Below the pieces are notes generated by a model, which saw only the letters and a list, made by a program, of their open reading frames with translations, was not told the origin of the DNA and searched no databases. A program made the translations under genes and the position numbers. This document shows, piece after piece, positions 17,446 to 26,760 of a stretch of 64,000 nt of DNA. Numbering within the stretch: the stretch's first letter is position 1; each line of letters opens with the position of its first letter. Source of the DNA: JAAURB01 sp049649525 (lineage in GTDB: Bacteria > Cyanobacteriota > Cyanobacteriia > Cyanobacteriales > Microcoleaceae); the NCBI GenBank assembly GCA_049649525.1, contig JBARZE010000053.1, positions 1 through 64,000 on the forward strand, read 5' to 3'.

Positions 17446-18327
17446 ATGAAAAGATTAATCTCTCAAAAATTTATCGTAAGATTTGGATTTATTATTTGTT
17501 CTCTGGTTCTTTTTCTGAATATCATTAATATAGGAGAATCAGAAGCAATTCCGTCTGAGTTTAAGTTAGTTGAAACAGCAATAGGAATTGAAGTTTATAG
17601 TAATTTAACAGGGGATTTTGTTCAAACTATTGATTTAACTGAAAATGCTGGGATTGTTTTTTTACAGGGTGAAAAGGTGGGGGAAGGAGTGCCAGCGGCT
17701 TACGAAGGAATTAATCCTCAGTTTCAACGGCAATCTTTAACAGAGTTTTGGCAGGGTTTAGTTGAAGATTACGGAAATCTTGCTTTTTCTGTTTGTAATG
17801 GTCAATTCTTTAAAGGTGGAGATCCGACGGAGTTAGCTTTTCCTGTGCAAACTGAAGGTAAAATTGTTAGTACAGGTTATGCGGGAATTGAGGAGTTTTA
17901 TGGTGAAAAAGTCGTTTTCGGGGTGAAAAATAAAACAGCAGAAATTGTTCCTTTTCCAGAAAGTAGTAATTTTAGAAATACTGATTTTCCTTATCAAGAA
18001 GCAATTGTGGGGATTTTTAAGGCAGGTGCTATTGAACCGAACAAATGGTATTCTAAAGATCCGTTAATTGAACGTCCGAGAACTTTTTTAGGGGTGGCTG
18101 ATTTCAATTCAGATAATCAAAACGAAACCATATTAATTCTAACTTCAGTAGGTAAAACCCAGTTGGGGGCGGCTGAGTTATTGTATGAGTTTGGCGCAAA
18201 TCAAGTGATGATGTTAGATGGGGGTGGATCGACACAATTGAATATTAAAGGAAAAGAGGAACTGTCTTCAACGGATGTTTCGTCTAGAACAATTCCTCAA
18301 GCAATTGGTATTTTTCAAGGATTTTGA
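17446..18327 (+). CDS. secreted phosphodiester glycosidase (NAGPA domain) protein
   Basis: The N-terminus has a basic start and a hydrophobic stretch (FIICSLVLFLNIINIG), giving a signal peptide or membrane anchor. The remainder fits the NAGPA/DUF2233 family, related to the enzyme that uncovers mannose-6-phosphate by removing GlcNAc. Conserved features are SVCNGQFFKGG near residue 117, the RPRTFLGV block near 205 and MMLDGGGSTQL near 255, the family's signature. Bacterial members are thought to act on cell-surface or spore-wall polymers; the substrate here is unknown. Upstream and downstream genes are not obviously linked. Confidence 0.85.
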   Translation: MKRLISQKFIVRFGFIICSLVLFLNIINIGESEAIPSEFKLVETAIGIEVYSNLTGDFVQTIDLTENAGIVFLQGEKVGEGVPAAYEGINPQFQRQSLTEFWQGLVEDYGNLAFSVCNGQFFKGGDPTELAFPVQTEGKIVSTGYAGIEEFYGEKVVFGVKNKTAEIVPFPESSNFRNTDFPYQEAIVGIFKAGAIEPNKWYSKDPLIERPRTFLGVADFNSDNQNETILILTSVGKTQLGAAELLYEFGANQVMMLDGGGSTQLNIKGKEELSSTDVSSRTIPQAIGIFQGF

Positions 18328-18360
18328 TTAGGGATAATTCTTAGTCTTCCTAATCCCTAA

Positions 18361-18560
18361 TCCCAACTTCTGCGGTGAAGTTTATCAGGCTTTCTCAGGC
18401 GCGAAGAGGCGATAGCCAATGCCTTTGAAGACAGAAGTTTTAAGGCATAAGGCAGCTATGTTTGGTATGACTTCTTATTTGGGTTTGAGACCCCCATCAA
18501 AATCTCTGATTTAATGGTCTACGATTAGTAGCGGGTTTGAATCCCCTATTAATCGGTTCT
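18361..18560. repeat. possible dispersed-element remnant with inverted repeat
   Basis: This gap contains ATGCCTT (18419-18425) and AAGGCAT (18442-18448), a perfect 7-base stem. It also has GGGTTTGAGACCCCC and GGGTTTGAATCCCC words. The block GGTGAAGTTTATCAGG onward resembles sequence I associate with ends of cyanobacterial insertion elements. No transposase frame is present. Confidence 0.35.
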
Positions 18561-18568
18561 TCAGCATA

Positions 18569-18604
18569 GATGCCCTCTGCCTTCTGCCCTCTGCCTTCTG
18601 CCCT
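18569..18604. repeat. TGCCCTCTGCCTTC tandem repeat
   Basis: Two and a half copies of a TGCCCTCTGCCTTC unit lie just beyond the stop of the chelatase gene. It is a simple intergenic repeat. Confidence 0.65.
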
Positions 18605-18614
18605 CGTTCAATAT

Positions 18615-19787
18615 TTAATGATGGTGATGATGATGACCATGAGAATGATCGTGATCGTGATCGTGAGAATGAGATGATTCTACCTCAACTGAAGCCAAGG
18701 AAGGATTGACTGCTAATGCTGTTTCTTCTAATAATGCCTCAATTTGAGGATTTGCCCAATCTGCCGCCATTTTCATAAACTCAGGGCGATCATTGACGCA
18801 AGGCATTTGAACATATCTTACATCCGGACGCTGACGACGCAATGACTCAATAATATGTTCAACATCTAGCAACGTTTCGTGGTTTTCGGTGGCAAAACCA
18901 ATCGGCATAAATACCAATGCCGTTGCCCCTAATTCCATTAAGTTTTGGGCGGCTAACTTAGTATTGGGTTGTGTCCACTCAATTAAGGGTGTGTCATGAT
19001 TCAACCAGCCCACCGAAATTAGCGGATAACGATTAATTAAGCGTTCGCGTATCCGTTCATACATGGCTTGACTTTCATCAATTCCAGAGGTAAATCCTTT
19101 CGCCTTATGGGGGCATCCGTGATTCATTAATATGATTCCGGTTTGGGAGGGTAGATGGGCAACGGCGAGATCGTTACTAATTTTTTCCTCAACCATCTGC
19201 GCCATTAAATCTAGATAAGCGGGTTCATTGTAAAATGAAGGAATATAACGCTGTCCTTTGACCCAATGTTCTGTACTATCAGCTAATTTAGTTAACCCTT
19301 CGTTAACTTGTTCAACCGCAATTCCACTGGTGAAAATTGAATCAACCACCAATAACGGATAGATTAAAAGTTTATCAAATCCTTCCGCTTTAATTTGTGC
19401 TAGAACTTGTTCGGGTAAATGAGGGGCGCAAAAGTTAAACGCTTTAAATACTTTAATGCGATCGCCCCATTGTTGCTTTAACTGTTCCTCAATGCCTGCC
19501 CGTTGTTGTTCAAAGATGGCATTATGAGGCGAGATAAAATTACCATGCTGATGACTCCACTCATGCAAGTCAAACATCGCCAGCAGCTTGGCTAACGGTG
19601 GATACACCCACGTAGGGACAGGTGCAAACTTAGCCGTTAATAAATTTAAGGCTTGTTCGTTATAATTGGCAAAATCTTCATAACTTTCAACTTCACCGTA
19701 ACCCATTAACAATACTGCTACCCGACTTTGACCATTTGAGTCGCTGTGGGTATGAGTAGATTGAATTTTTTCTGGAGTTGCAACCAC
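18615..19787 (-). CDS. ferrochelatase-like protein with C-terminal histidine-rich tail
   Basis: The 390-residue protein resembles the class II chelatase fold of ferrochelatase (HemH) and CbiX. The N-terminus has VAVLLMGYGEV, the middle MNHGCPHKAKGF with the likely metal-ligand His, and GFATENHETLLDVEH supplies the second conserved active-site region. The last 20 residues are almost only His, Asp, Ser and Gly, ending in six His. Such tails bind Ni, Co or Zn and are seen on CbiX and metal chaperones. It may be a ferrochelatase paralogue or a cobalt or nickel chelatase. The typical cyanobacterial HemH has a C-terminal chlorophyll-binding-like helix instead, which is absent. Function beyond metal insertion or handling is uncertain. 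Confidence 0.8.
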   Translation of the reverse strand: MVATPEKIQSTHTHSDSNGQSRVAVLLMGYGEVESYEDFANYNEQALNLLTAKFAPVPTWVYPPLAKLLAMFDLHEWSHQHGNFISPHNAIFEQQRAGIEEQLKQQWGDRIKVFKAFNFCAPHLPEQVLAQIKAEGFDKLLIYPLLVVDSIFTSGIAVEQVNEGLTKLADSTEHWVKGQRYIPSFYNEPAYLDLMAQMVEEKISNDLAVAHLPSQTGIILMNHGCPHKAKGFTSGIDESQAMYERIRERLINRYPLISVGWLNHDTPLIEWTQPNTKLAAQNLMELGATALVFMPIGFATENHETLLDVEHIIESLRRQRPDVRYVQMPCVNDRPEFMKMAADWANPQIEALLEETALAVNPSLASVEVESSHSHDHDHDHSHGHHHHHH

Positions 19788-19911
19788 GTTATTCTCTGCT
19801 CCTAACCTAAAATAATCTAATTTTCTATTTCCTATAACTTGAGGGGATAACTTAAAAGTTCCACACTCTGTAATAGGTTAACATCCCCTAGGGGGGCATG
19901 GGAGTATCTCA

Positions 19912-20475
19912 ATGGTTACAATTATTTGTCCGGGGTTTCATCACCCAACATTAACGACCGATTTTTTAAACGCGATCTATCCCAACTGGCGCAGTAGAGA
20001 GGAATTGGGATATTTATTAATTTATCCGATACAACGCTACTTAGCTTATGATGCTTTCAAGATTACAGATTTTCTTCAATATTCTCTCGCCGATCAACCA
20101 GACCAAATTAACATTCCTTTAACATTTGTCGCTTTTAGCGCCGGGGTTGTGGGGGCAATGGGGGCGGCTTGGTGGTGGCAACAACAAGGGGGTCATGTAA
20201 AAGCTTTGATTGCCCTTGATGGCTGGGGTGTGCCTGTCTTAGATAGCTTTCCGGTGTACCGTCTCAGCCATGATTATTTTACCCATTGGAGTTCCGCTGT
20301 ACTCGGCAACGGTATAGAAAGTTTTTGGGCAGATCCAGCAGTCGAACATTTAGAATTATGGCGATCGCCTGACACTGTCAAAGGTTGGTGGTTATCTTCG
20401 ACTTCAAACAGAAAACAAACCACTACTGCCAAACAGATATTAATTCATTGGTTAACAACCCTAGAAGAATACTAA
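19912..20475 (+). CDS. alpha/beta-hydrolase-like conserved protein
   Basis: This 187-residue protein begins with TIICPGFHHP, as in alpha/beta hydrolases. A likely nucleophile elbow is VAFSAGVVGA near residue 75, followed by a Trp-rich helix. An acid residue may come from ALDGWGV, but a catalytic His is not clear. No signal peptide is present. It starts 125 bases from the chelatase gene in divergent orientation. The substrate is unknown and it may be a non-enzymatic relative. Confidence 0.7.
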   Translation: MVTIICPGFHHPTLTTDFLNAIYPNWRSREELGYLLIYPIQRYLAYDAFKITDFLQYSLADQPDQINIPLTFVAFSAGVVGAMGAAWWWQQQGGHVKALIALDGWGVPVLDSFPVYRLSHDYFTHWSSAVLGNGIESFWADPAVEHLELWRSPDTVKGWWLSSTSNRKQTTTAKQILIHWLTTLEEY

Positions 20476-20654
20476 ATAATTCCACTTCAAAAACCCCGTT
20501 TGTATTCTTTGTGCCGGGTGTGATTGATAATTCATAACTCTTTTAAAACCGACTTTATTTCCCGGTTTAATCTCAATCTGATTTAATGCCAACAATATTA
20601 TATTTCAAGTGAAAATACGATAAAAAAGTATGACGATGCTATGCCCTAGAGAAC

Positions 20655-20735
20655 TCCTTCATAATTGATAATTCATCATTCATAATTCTTTGTGTTTTTG
20701 TGGTTAATTCTCTTATAGTTAATTCTCTTCTCTTT
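20655..20735. repeat. TTCATAATTCATCATTC / TTTGTG dispersed repeat
   Basis: The stretch contains ATAATTGATAATTC, ATCATTCATAATTC, CTTTGTGTTTTTGTGG and two TTAATTCTCTT words. It is roughly the reverse complement of the repeat near 17310-17400, so both belong to one A/T-rich repeat family. Confidence 0.5.
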
Positions 20736-21639
20736 TAGAACCCAAAACCGCGATCGCCACCCCAATTAAAATCACAATAGCCCCAATGACAACCAAAAAA
20801 CTCGGGATTTCTTGAAAGAAAAAATACCCTAAAATACTAGAGCCGACAGGTTCACATAATGTCATCAATGCAACTATTGTGGGTGAGACCTGATTCATCG
20901 CCCAATTCAAGCTAGTATGACCCACCAATTGGGGTAAAACAGCCATTAAAAATAGATAAAAATAAACGATATTCGGATAACCTAAATAACTCGTATTCAA
21001 TAATCCCGGTAATGGTAATAATAAAACAGCAGCCAAACTATAGGCAACTGTCATATAACCGCCTAACTTAAATCCTCGTTGTTGTGCTTCTCGCCCCAAC
21101 ATCAAATAAAGACTGGCAGTAATTGCTCCTATTAATGCCAAAATATTACCTAAAGTTGGGTTAGGATTCGTAATTCCTGGATTACTATCGGCAATGCTAA
21201 TTAATATTCCCCCTGCTAAGGCTATCACAATTCCTAAACTGGTTAATTTTGTTGGTTTTTGTTTTAGCCAAATCCAAGAAATTAGCGCTACCCAAATCGG
21301 TGTTGTGGTGACTAAAGTTGTCGAAGCAGCAATAGAAGTATAAGATAAAGAGGTAATCCAAGCGGCGAAATGAAACGTTAAAGTGATGCCTGCTAAACAA
21401 GCAAATAGAATAGCTCCTGGTTGTAGACTTCGCCACTGAATTTTTCCCCAAGAAGGTGATAGTAATAAAGACGCAAAAGTTAAACGCGCCGCAGATATCA
21501 CTAAACTAAACCCAACACTACGAATTTCAGCCTCATCAGTTGCCAGTCGTACTAAAATAGAACCTGTAGAAATCGCAATAATTCCAACAAACAGGACTAT
21601 TATCACAACCCCTAAAGAAATTGGGCGAGAAGATTTCAT
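20719..21639 (-). CDS. EamA/DMT family transporter
   Basis: This inner-membrane protein has about ten hydrophobic segments arranged as two EamA repeats. The first begins GVVIIVLFVGIIAIST and the second follows GNILALIGAITASLYLML near residue 170. The C-terminal helix (VVIGAIVILIGVAIAVLG) ends in a short basic tail (SKREEN). The length of 306 aa is standard for drug/metabolite exporters. The substrate cannot be inferred. It is divergent from the SDR gene, with about 60 bases between them. Confidence 0.92.
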   Translation of the reverse strand: MKSSRPISLGVVIIVLFVGIIAISTGSILVRLATDEAEIRSVGFSLVISAARLTFASLLLSPSWGKIQWRSLQPGAILFACLAGITLTFHFAAWITSLSYTSIAASTTLVTTTPIWVALISWIWLKQKPTKLTSLGIVIALAGGILISIADSNPGITNPNPTLGNILALIGAITASLYLMLGREAQQRGFKLGGYMTVAYSLAAVLLLPLPGLLNTSYLGYPNIVYFYLFLMAVLPQLVGHTSLNWAMNQVSPTIVALMTLCEPVGSSILGYFFFQEIPSFLVVIGAIVILIGVAIAVLGSKREEN

Positions 21640-21697
21640 TAAAAATGATTACAATAATAGATGATTTAAAGTTTATCTTAATTTGGCAAAATCAACG

Positions 21698-22495
21698 ATG
21701 GGAAAAACAGTTCTAATTACAGGCGCGTCTCAGGGAAGTGGGAAAGCAACAGCATTATTATTTGCTCGTAAAGGATATAATGTGGTTCTAGCAGCTCGTA
21801 GTGGTGATAAATTAGAAGCTGCAGCCGAAGAAGTCAGAAAGTTAGGTGCATCTGCTTTAGCAATTACCACAGATGTAACAGACTTTCAGCAGATTGAAAA
21901 CTTAGTTCAAAAGTCATTAGATTTTTACGATACGATTGATGTATTGGTGAATAATGCCGGGATTTGTTTAAGTGGGCCAGTCGAGAAAACCACCTTAGAA
22001 GATTGGCAAAATATCATTAATACAAATTTATGGGGTTATGTGCATACCATCCATGCTCTACTGCCTCATTTTCTCCAACGGAATTGCGGCACAATCGTCA
22101 ATATCGGGTCTTTTGGCGGAAAAATGCCTTTACCGGAAATGACGGCTTATTGCGCCAGTAAATACGCGGTTACAGGGCTAACGGAAAGCCTGAGATTAGA
22201 ATTAGCAAAAACGAATATTCAGGTTTGTATTGTTCATCCGGGTATAATTAACAGTGATTTTTTAGATCGCGCCCAATTTCGCGGTCAAGATCAAGCAGAA
22301 ACTGAGAAACGCCGTCAACAAATGACTCAAATGTTGCAATCTTCTATTGTTAGTCAACCAGAAGATATTGCTAAGGCAATTTGGGAAGCGGTCAAACAAA
22401 AACAAAACGATACTGTTGTTGGGCCTGCAGTAGTCGCAACAGAAGCTTACCGTTTATTTCCTGGACTGGTACAAACAATTATTGCGAAACGTTAA
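21698..22495 (+). CDS. SDR family oxidoreductase
   Basis: This is a classical short-chain dehydrogenase/reductase that uses NAD(P)H. The cofactor loop is TGASQGSG near residue 8, the NNAG motif follows near 86, and the active site includes Ser in IGSFGG and the YCASK pair near residue 152. It is a 265-residue protein. I chose the ATG at 21698; a TTG 15 bases upstream is possible. The C-terminal region is typical of broad-specificity SDRs. The substrate is unknown and nearby genes do not suggest one. Confidence 0.9.
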   Translation: MGKTVLITGASQGSGKATALLFARKGYNVVLAARSGDKLEAAAEEVRKLGASALAITTDVTDFQQIENLVQKSLDFYDTIDVLVNNAGICLSGPVEKTTLEDWQNIINTNLWGYVHTIHALLPHFLQRNCGTIVNIGSFGGKMPLPEMTAYCASKYAVTGLTESLRLELAKTNIQVCIVHPGIINSDFLDRAQFRGQDQAETEKRRQQMTQMLQSSIVSQPEDIAKAIWEAVKQKQNDTVVGPAVVATEAYRLFPGLVQTIIAKR

Positions 22496-22674
22496 AACTT
22501 TGATTGTTCCTGATTGTAGGCTTTAAATTATTGTGCTATTAATCTGATAAATTAAGGATTTCTTGTCTGAAGATAGAAACTCAAACTTTATATATCATTG
22601 CGTTGAAAAAACAGAGTAATAAAAAGGCGAATATAATAGAGTAATAGATTTCAATCCTCAGAAAGACTTTACTC

Positions 22675-25600
22675 ATGTCAACGAATAGTATAGAAATCCC
22701 TATTTATCAGTTTCTGACAGAAGTTGAGGCTAACTTTCAGTATATTCACTTATTTCACACTCAGCAACCGATTAGCTTAATAGATCAGTATATTCCAATT
22801 AAAGTTAACCGAGAACGGCGTTATAGAACATCTACCGAGACGACTTGGAGTTATACAGAATTTAGCGAGAAAGAAAGAGAGTGGGGAGTTAGATCGCCGA
22901 TAATAAAAATTGATTGGGAAGAAGCTAAAAAAGAATATAAAAAAATTATTGTATTAGCCGATCCGGGTATGGGTAAATCAACTTTACTCAAAAGAGAAGC
23001 ACTCATTACTGCACAACAAGAAAAACAAAAGTTAGACCATCAGCAAAATATTGATGCTGTTATTCTACCAATTTTTATACGACTTTCTGAATTAGCAATA
23101 ATAGACGGTAAAATCATTGATCGTATTGTAAAATTAGTTCAACAGAATCATACTAATACTTTTGATAAAATTCAGTCTACTTTAGTAGATAAACTGAGAG
23201 AAGGAAAATGTCTACTATTATTAGATGGTTTAGACGAAGTTCCTAAAAATTTGTATAATTCTCTGATTGAAAAACTGAATAGTTTTACTCATCATTATCC
23301 TTGCCAAATTATTTTAACATCTCGAATTGTTGGTTATAATGCTTCACAAATTGAGAATATACAAGAAGTAGAAATTGTTCCTTTCTCCTTACAGCAAACT
23401 CAACAATATATTCAAGCATGGTTTAGTCGTCAACAGCAAAATAATAAAAACAATTCTATCTCCCCCGATCTCCTAATTCAAGAATTAGAAAATAAGCCAA
23501 GAATTAATATTCTAACTCAAAATCCATTCCTGTTATCTCTACTGTGTCGTCTTTATCAAACTCAACTTAGCTTACCTAATTATAAAACACAGGTTTATCA
23601 ACTAATAGTTGATTATGCATTGAATTCTTGGCGTAGTGATTATCAAATCAATGACTTAGAGTCGGAATGGATAACAACGAAGAAAAAACTTTTAGCTAAT
23701 ATTGCCTATCAATTGAGTTGCACAGATCAACAGATTTTTAGCCAGGAAGAACTAAGAGAAAAAATAGAACAGTTTATTGAAAAAACGAATAGTAGTGAGT
23801 TTGAGAACAAAACTGTAACAAATATCATTAATCAATTTGTTGAAGAAGATAGAATCATTCAAGCATTAGACAGATATAAAACTCATTATTCATTTATACA
23901 TCCAACATTTCAAGAATATTTCACAGCATTATATCTCAGTAAAGCTAAAAATATTGCCTTAATTAAGCCTTTTTTATGGAAATATAATCATCACGAAAGC
24001 TTAACGTTTCTAGCGGGATTAATGAAAAATCCAATTCCGTTAATTAAAACTATTACAAAGACAAAAGATGATATTTTTAAAACACAACTGTTGTTAGCAG
24101 GTCGATGTATTTCAGAATGTCGAAATGTTAATCATCCTGTAATTACACGAGTTATAAAAAAGATTTATCGTTTTTGGATACAACATCAATATGTAAATTT
24201 CATTGTATCTGTGATTAGGATCTTACCTCCGGCTTCATCTGAGGTCATTCAACCCATAGTTCATATTTTTAAGTATATCAATTCATTCGATAAAGCCCGG
24301 TCAAGGCGGGCATTAGTTGATATTAAATCTGAAGCAGTTCTTAATTTTCTTGCTGGTACTTTAAAGATTCAAAGTACTTCTCTGAAATCTGAAGCAGCAA
24401 AAGCTTTAGGTCAAATTGGTTCTGAATTAGCTGTTGAACCTTTAATTAAAATGTTAAGAGGTCAAATTAGATCTAATTTAAGTAATTCTGAAATAGCACG
24501 AACTTTAGGTGAAATTAAATCAGAAATAGCTGTTGAATCCTTAATTACTGCTTTAGAGGATGAGCAAGAAGATGCCAGAAAGTATTCAGCACAAGCTTTA
24601 GGTTATATCGGTTCTGAATTAGCTGTTGAACCTTTAATTACTACTTTAAATGATGATGAAGCTGCTGTAAGGGAAGAAGCAGCAGGAGCTTTAGGAAAAA
24701 TTGGTTCTGAAATGGCTGTTAATGCTCTGATTACGACTTTAAGAGATAGTAATACTAGGGTTAGTAGAAGTTCGGTAATAGCATTATGTAAAATCGGGTC
24801 GGAATTAGCCATTGAGCATTTAATTACTGCCTTGAGTGACGAACAAAGTTATGTTAGAAGATATGCAGCAGAAGGCTTGGGTAAAATTGGTTCACCATTA
24901 GCTGTAAAGCATTTAATTATTGTGCTAAACGATGAAGATTGGTATGTTGGCAGTTGTGCCGCTAAAGCATTAGGAAAAATTGGTTCACCATCGGCAATTA
25001 AGGCATTAAAAATAGCTTTAAAATCTAATAATTGTTGGGTGAGAGGCAGTGCAGCAGTTGCTTTAAGTCAACTGGGATATGAAATAGAAATTGATCCTTT
25101 AACTGCTATTTTAGGTGATGAAGATTGGCAAGATCGATACAGATGTGAAGATCGTTCAGGGCTATGGTCTGATAAATTGATTTATTCAATTAATGATTTA
25201 GAAGATAAAGATTGGTCTATAAGAAGTCGTGCAGCGGAGGCATTGGGTCAAGCTAGACCAGAGGAAGCGATAGAAGCTTTAATTATGACTCTCAAGGATG
25301 AGTACGACTACGTCAGAGGCAAGGCAATAATAGCATTAGGTAAAATTGGTTCAACGCAGGCAGTGGAGCCTTTAATAGCGTATCTACAACACGAGTATGA
25401 ATTTATACGATACATCACAGCAGAAGCGCTCGGTCGCATTGGTTCGGATACAGCAGTTGAGGCTTTAGCAATTACTTTAACAGACGCAGATTATCGGGTC
25501 AGACACAAAGCCGCAGAGGCTTTAGGTCAAATTGGTTCAACGCAGGTTCTCAAGTGCCTACAAACTGCATCAGGGGACGCTAACAGCTTAGTTCGATACA

Positions 25601-26424
25601 CCGCAGCAAAAGCAATGGTTCAAATCAAATCGGGTCAAACTGTGAAGCTTCAAAACCAGTCGGTGAACCAGAAAATAGCAGCAGGTTTCCCACAAATTGC
25701 TTCAGAACATACAGTTGAATTTTTAATTGCAGCCTTGGCACATGAAAAACATGATGTCAGACGTGCTGCCAAAATAGCTTTAAGTCCAATTAACGTCAAA
25801 CCTGCAATAGAAGCTTTAATTGTTGCTTTGGGACATGATAATAGACTCGTGCAATATGGAGCAATAGAGGCTTTAAGTCAGATTAATTTAGACTATACTC
25901 ACGATGCTTTAGTTGATATGTTGTGGCATGAAAATAAATATATTGCCTGTCATGCAGCACAGGCTTTAGGTTATATCGGCTCAGAACATACAGTTGAAGC
26001 TTTAATTGAGACGTTATGGTACGAAAATGAATCTTTTGTATACGATGCAGCAGCGGGGGCTTTAGGGCGTATTGGAACAGAGCAAGCAATTGAACCACTG
26101 ATAGCAGTATTAACAGATGATTATAGTTATTATGGAAGTGAAGTAGAAGGAGCTTTGAATAATATTGGGACGGCGGAAGTCTTGAAACAATTGATTCAAA
26201 ATCCTCACGTTGATATTTATGACTCTCGTATATTTTCTATCGCCCGACAAATTGCGATTCGATTAAATCAAAAAAATTCATCCTTTATTCCAGTTTATCC
26301 AAAGTTCGTAAAATCTTCATTGACACTTTCATTTAAACACCTAAAAAATCGTTATCCAACCATTAAACCAATTGAATTATTTCTATTTCTCCACTTCACT
26401 ATCAGCTTCATAGTCATCATTTAA
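22675..26424 (+). CDS. NACHT-domain STAND NTPase with HEAT-repeat array
   Basis: The 1249-residue protein has a short N-terminal region (1-80), then a NACHT NTPase domain with P-loop ADPGMGKSTLL (Gly100, Lys101, Ser102) and Walker B LLLLDGLDEVP near residue 187. The NACHT C-terminal part ends with SFIHPTFQEYF near residue 415. From about 560 to 1160 there are many PBS-lyase-type HEAT repeats of about 31 residues, each with the pattern A-ALG-IGS-AV-PLI-L-D. The final residues form one hydrophobic helix (IELFLFLHFTISFIVII), a possible membrane anchor. STAND NTPases of this form act as signal-triggered switches; several NACHT proteins are antiphage factors. No separate effector domain is visible. 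It stands alone between other genes. Confidence 0.9.
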   Translation: MSTNSIEIPIYQFLTEVEANFQYIHLFHTQQPISLIDQYIPIKVNRERRYRTSTETTWSYTEFSEKEREWGVRSPIIKIDWEEAKKEYKKIIVLADPGMGKSTLLKREALITAQQEKQKLDHQQNIDAVILPIFIRLSELAIIDGKIIDRIVKLVQQNHTNTFDKIQSTLVDKLREGKCLLLLDGLDEVPKNLYNSLIEKLNSFTHHYPCQIILTSRIVGYNASQIENIQEVEIVPFSLQQTQQYIQAWFSRQQQNNKNNSISPDLLIQELENKPRINILTQNPFLLSLLCRLYQTQLSLPNYKTQVYQLIVDYALNSWRSDYQINDLESEWITTKKKLLANIAYQLSCTDQQIFSQEELREKIEQFIEKTNSSEFENKTVTNIINQFVEEDRIIQALDRYKTHYSFIHPTFQEYFTALYLSKAKNIALIKPFLWKYNHHESLTFLAGLMKNPIPLIKTITKTKDDIFKTQLLLAGRCISECRNVNHPVITRVIKKIYRFWIQHQYVNFIVSVIRILPPASSEVIQPIVHIFKYINSFDKARSRRALVDIKSEAVLNFLAGTLKIQSTSLKSEAAKALGQIGSELAVEPLIKMLRGQIRSNLSNSEIARTLGEIKSEIAVESLITALEDEQEDARKYSAQALGYIGSELAVEPLITTLNDDEAAVREEAAGALGKIGSEMAVNALITTLRDSNTRVSRSSVIALCKIGSELAIEHLITALSDEQSYVRRYAAEGLGKIGSPLAVKHLIIVLNDEDWYVGSCAAKALGKIGSPSAIKALKIALKSNNCWVRGSAAVALSQLGYEIEIDPLTAILGDEDWQDRYRCEDRSGLWSDKLIYSINDLEDKDWSIRSRAAEALGQARPEEAIEALIMTLKDEYDYVRGKAIIALGKIGSTQAVEPLIAYLQHEYEFIRYITAEALGRIGSDTAVEALAITLTDADYRVRHKAAEALGQIGSTQVLKCLQTASGDANSLVRYTAAKAMVQIKSGQTVKLQNQSVNQKIAAGFPQIASEHTVEFLIAALAHEKHDVRRAAKIALSPINVKPAIEALIVALGHDNRLVQYGAIEALSQINLDYTHDALVDMLWHENKYIACHAAQALGYIGSEHTVEALIETLWYENESFVYDAAAGALGRIGTEQAIEPLIAVLTDDYSYYGSEVEGALNNIGTAEVLKQLIQNPHVDIYDSRIFSIARQIAIRLNQKNSSFIPVYPKFVKSSLTLSFKHLKNRYPTIKPIELFLFLHFTISFIVII

Positions 26425-26760
26425 AGATATCTTCAAGAATTTATGATTATTTTCAAAACTGACACGAAGCAATCAAGCCTATTCTAATAAACCCAGTATG
26501 ACTGCAAAAGCTGAGAATATAATCCTATCAACTTAACCCGAACTTAGGTTAAATAGTAAACACTGATGATCTATTGGCTACTGAATCTATATTTTATCAA
26601 ACTGCCCGATATTGAAGCTTAATAGCTCTATCTGAAATTGTGCCAACTGACATCTAAACTGCCCCCAATACAGCAAACCGGATGGCAATGATCCTAAAAA
26701 GTGCTAAAATCCTTTCATCTTAACTATACTTTTCGTTTTGGCGATCGCGCTGGGTGAATC
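26425..26760. other. intergenic region after the NACHT-HEAT gene
   Basis: No gene is recognised. A TATACT box occurs near 26725, and one HIP1 octamer near 26741 lies just upstream of the next ATG. The region probably carries the promoter of the periplasmic protein gene. Confidence 0.4.

Noticed and set aside
18485..18560. tRNA-like words such as GGGTTTGAATCCC
   Set aside because: No acceptor, D or anticodon stem could be formed around them.
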